Shown piece by piece: positions 62,976 through 64,000 of a stretch of 64,000 nt of DNA; the first letter of the stretch is position 1; every line of letters begins with the position of its first letter. The DNA is taken from contig NZ_JBIFFV010000006.1 in NCBI RefSeq assembly GCF_043557345.1, positions 1 to 64,000 on the forward strand, read 5' to 3'. The DNA comes from Sulfitobacter sp043557345 (lineage in GTDB: Bacteria; Pseudomonadota; Alphaproteobacteria; Rhodobacterales; Rhodobacteraceae). The notes below the pieces were generated by a model that saw nothing but the letters and a program-made list of their open reading frames with translations, did not search any database and was not told the DNA's origin. A program made the position numbers and the translations under genes.

Positions 62976-63083
62976 AATCTCATTTTTAGCTGGCCAAACC
63001 CCGCTTTCTCCGAAAAAACCCTTACAGGAACGAGAGTCATCCCCATACTACGGGGCAACTGGAACAGAAACGGGACCGTTTTC

Positions 63084-64000
63084 ATGAACATCCACGAATA
63101 TCAGGCAAAAGCCCTCCTGCGCAGCTATGGCGCCCCTGTCTCCGACGGCCGCGTTGTGCTGAAGGCAGAAGACGCCAAGAACGCAGCCGGCGAAATGGAC
63201 GGGCCCCTTTGGGTTGTCAAAGCGCAGATCCACGCAGGCGGTCGCGGCAAGGGCAGCTTCAAGGAAGCCGCCGCTGGCGAAAAGGGCGGTGTGCGCCTTG
63301 CCAAATCCGTGGAAGAAGCGGCCGAGGAAGCCAAGAAGATGCTGGGCAAAACGCTGGTCACGCATCAGACCGGCCCCGCAGGCAAGCAGGTCAATCGCAT
63401 CTACATCGAAGACGGCTCTGACATCGAGCGTGAGCTGTACCTCGCCCTGCTGGTCGACCGCCAGACCAGCCGCATCTCCTTTGTCTGCTCCACCGAAGGC
63501 GGCATGGACATCGAAGAAGTCGCCGAAGCGACACCTGAAAAAATCCTCAGCTTCTCCGTCGATCCGGCCACCGGCTACCAGCCCTACCACGGCCGCCGCG
63601 TCGCCTTCTCGCTGGGTCTTGAGGGTGCCGCCGTCAAGCAATGCGTGAAGCTGATGGGTCAACTCTACCAGGCCTTCATCGAGAAGGACATGGAGATGCT
63701 CGAGATCAACCCGCTGATCGTCATGCCCGGCAACGAACTCAAGGTGCTCGACGCCAAGGTCGGTTTCGATGGCAACGCCATGTACCGCCAGCCCGACATC
63801 GCCAACCTGCGCGACGAGACCGAGGAAGACGCCAAGGAACTCGAAGCCTCCAAATACGACCTGAACTACATCGCGCTCGACGGTGAGATCGGCTGCATGG
63901 TGAACGGCGCGGGCCTCGCCATGGCCACAATGGACATCATCAAACTCTACGGCGCGGAGCCTGCCAACTTCCTCGACGTGGGCGGTGGTGCGACCAAAGA
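63084..64000 (+). CDS. sucC: Succinyl-CoA ligase beta subunit (partial, runs off the window)
   Basis: The first 305 residues are seen: MNIHEYQAKALLRSYGAPVSDG at the start, the ATP-grasp fold (WVVKAQIHAGGRGKGSF), EINPLIVMPGNEL and IALDGEIGCMVNGAGLAMATMDIIKLYG. The end lies past the window. It makes succinate and ATP or GTP from succinyl-CoA; sucD is expected next. Two TGTGATCACA palindromes precede it. Confidence 0.97.
   Translation, partial: MNIHEYQAKALLRSYGAPVSDGRVVLKAEDAKNAAGEMDGPLWVVKAQIHAGGRGKGSFKEAAAGEKGGVRLAKSVEEAAEEAKKMLGKTLVTHQTGPAGKQVNRIYIEDGSDIERELYLALLVDRQTSRISFVCSTEGGMDIEEVAEATPEKILSFSVDPATGYQPYHGRRVAFSLGLEGAAVKQCVKLMGQLYQAFIEKDMEMLEINPLIVMPGNELKVLDAKVGFDGNAMYRQPDIANLRDETEEDAKELEASKYDLNYIALDGEIGCMVNGAGLAMATMDIIKLYGAEPANFLDVGGGATK

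Overview
The window looks like a chromosomal segment from a marine alphaproteobacterium of the Rhodobacteraceae (Roseobacter group). The evidence is a GC-rich core, a complete-looking set of ethylmalonyl-CoA pathway genes (ccr, ecm, a malyl-CoA lyase/thioesterase, mch), an sdhCDAB-mdh-...-sucC gene order like that of Rhodobacter relatives, an alphaproteobacterial LexA box of the GTTC-N7-GTTC type, an Irr-type iron box, and several sulfotransferase-like genes. Gene content would fit a Sulfitobacter-like organism, but the genus cannot be fixed from this sequence alone.

Positions 1-9157 are the tRNA-proximal part of an integrated genomic island that is visibly richer in A+T than the rest. It holds the tail of an unknown gene, a 785-base gene-free stretch with ~80-base direct repeats, a Cys-rich small protein, a serine resolvase, two sulfotransferases, a sulfotransferase-like/unknown overlapping gene pair, three short unknown genes and a tyrosine recombinase that sits next to tRNA-Asn. 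The far end of the island lies outside the window.

Positions 9158-44700 are mostly housekeeping core: gamma-glutamyltransferase, tRNA-Ser, ychF, trpA, an FMN-dependent lactate dehydrogenase, rplY-pth, a beta-lactamase-fold hydrolase, three tandem small secreted paralogues, trpB, an AsmA protein, rimO, a hemolysin-III protein, an M48 lipoprotein protease, a class IV aminotransferase, an Fe-S biogenesis/tRNA-modification group (nfuA-tsaB-rimI), a BMP-type nucleoside ABC importer, a TSUP exporter pair, a RecD-like helicase and a LuxR-type regulator overlapped by a small gene. An SOS-controlled small gene (29563-29946) and an Irr box in front of nfuA are the best regulatory signals here. Three genes in the core (DoxX, a LysR regulator, an FAD dehydrogenase) are broken by frame changes.

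Positions 44700-64000 are central carbon metabolism. ccr, an acyltransferase and ecm form one ethylmalonyl-CoA cluster; sdhCDAB with an inserted small lipoprotein gene, mdh, a malyl-CoA lyase/thioesterase, mch and sucC form a second block. The upstream regions of sdhC and sucC both carry two copies of TGTGATCACA exactly 21 bases apart with the same flanks, which points to one shared regulator of the TCA cycle operons. That operator pair is the most striking previously unexplained structure I found.
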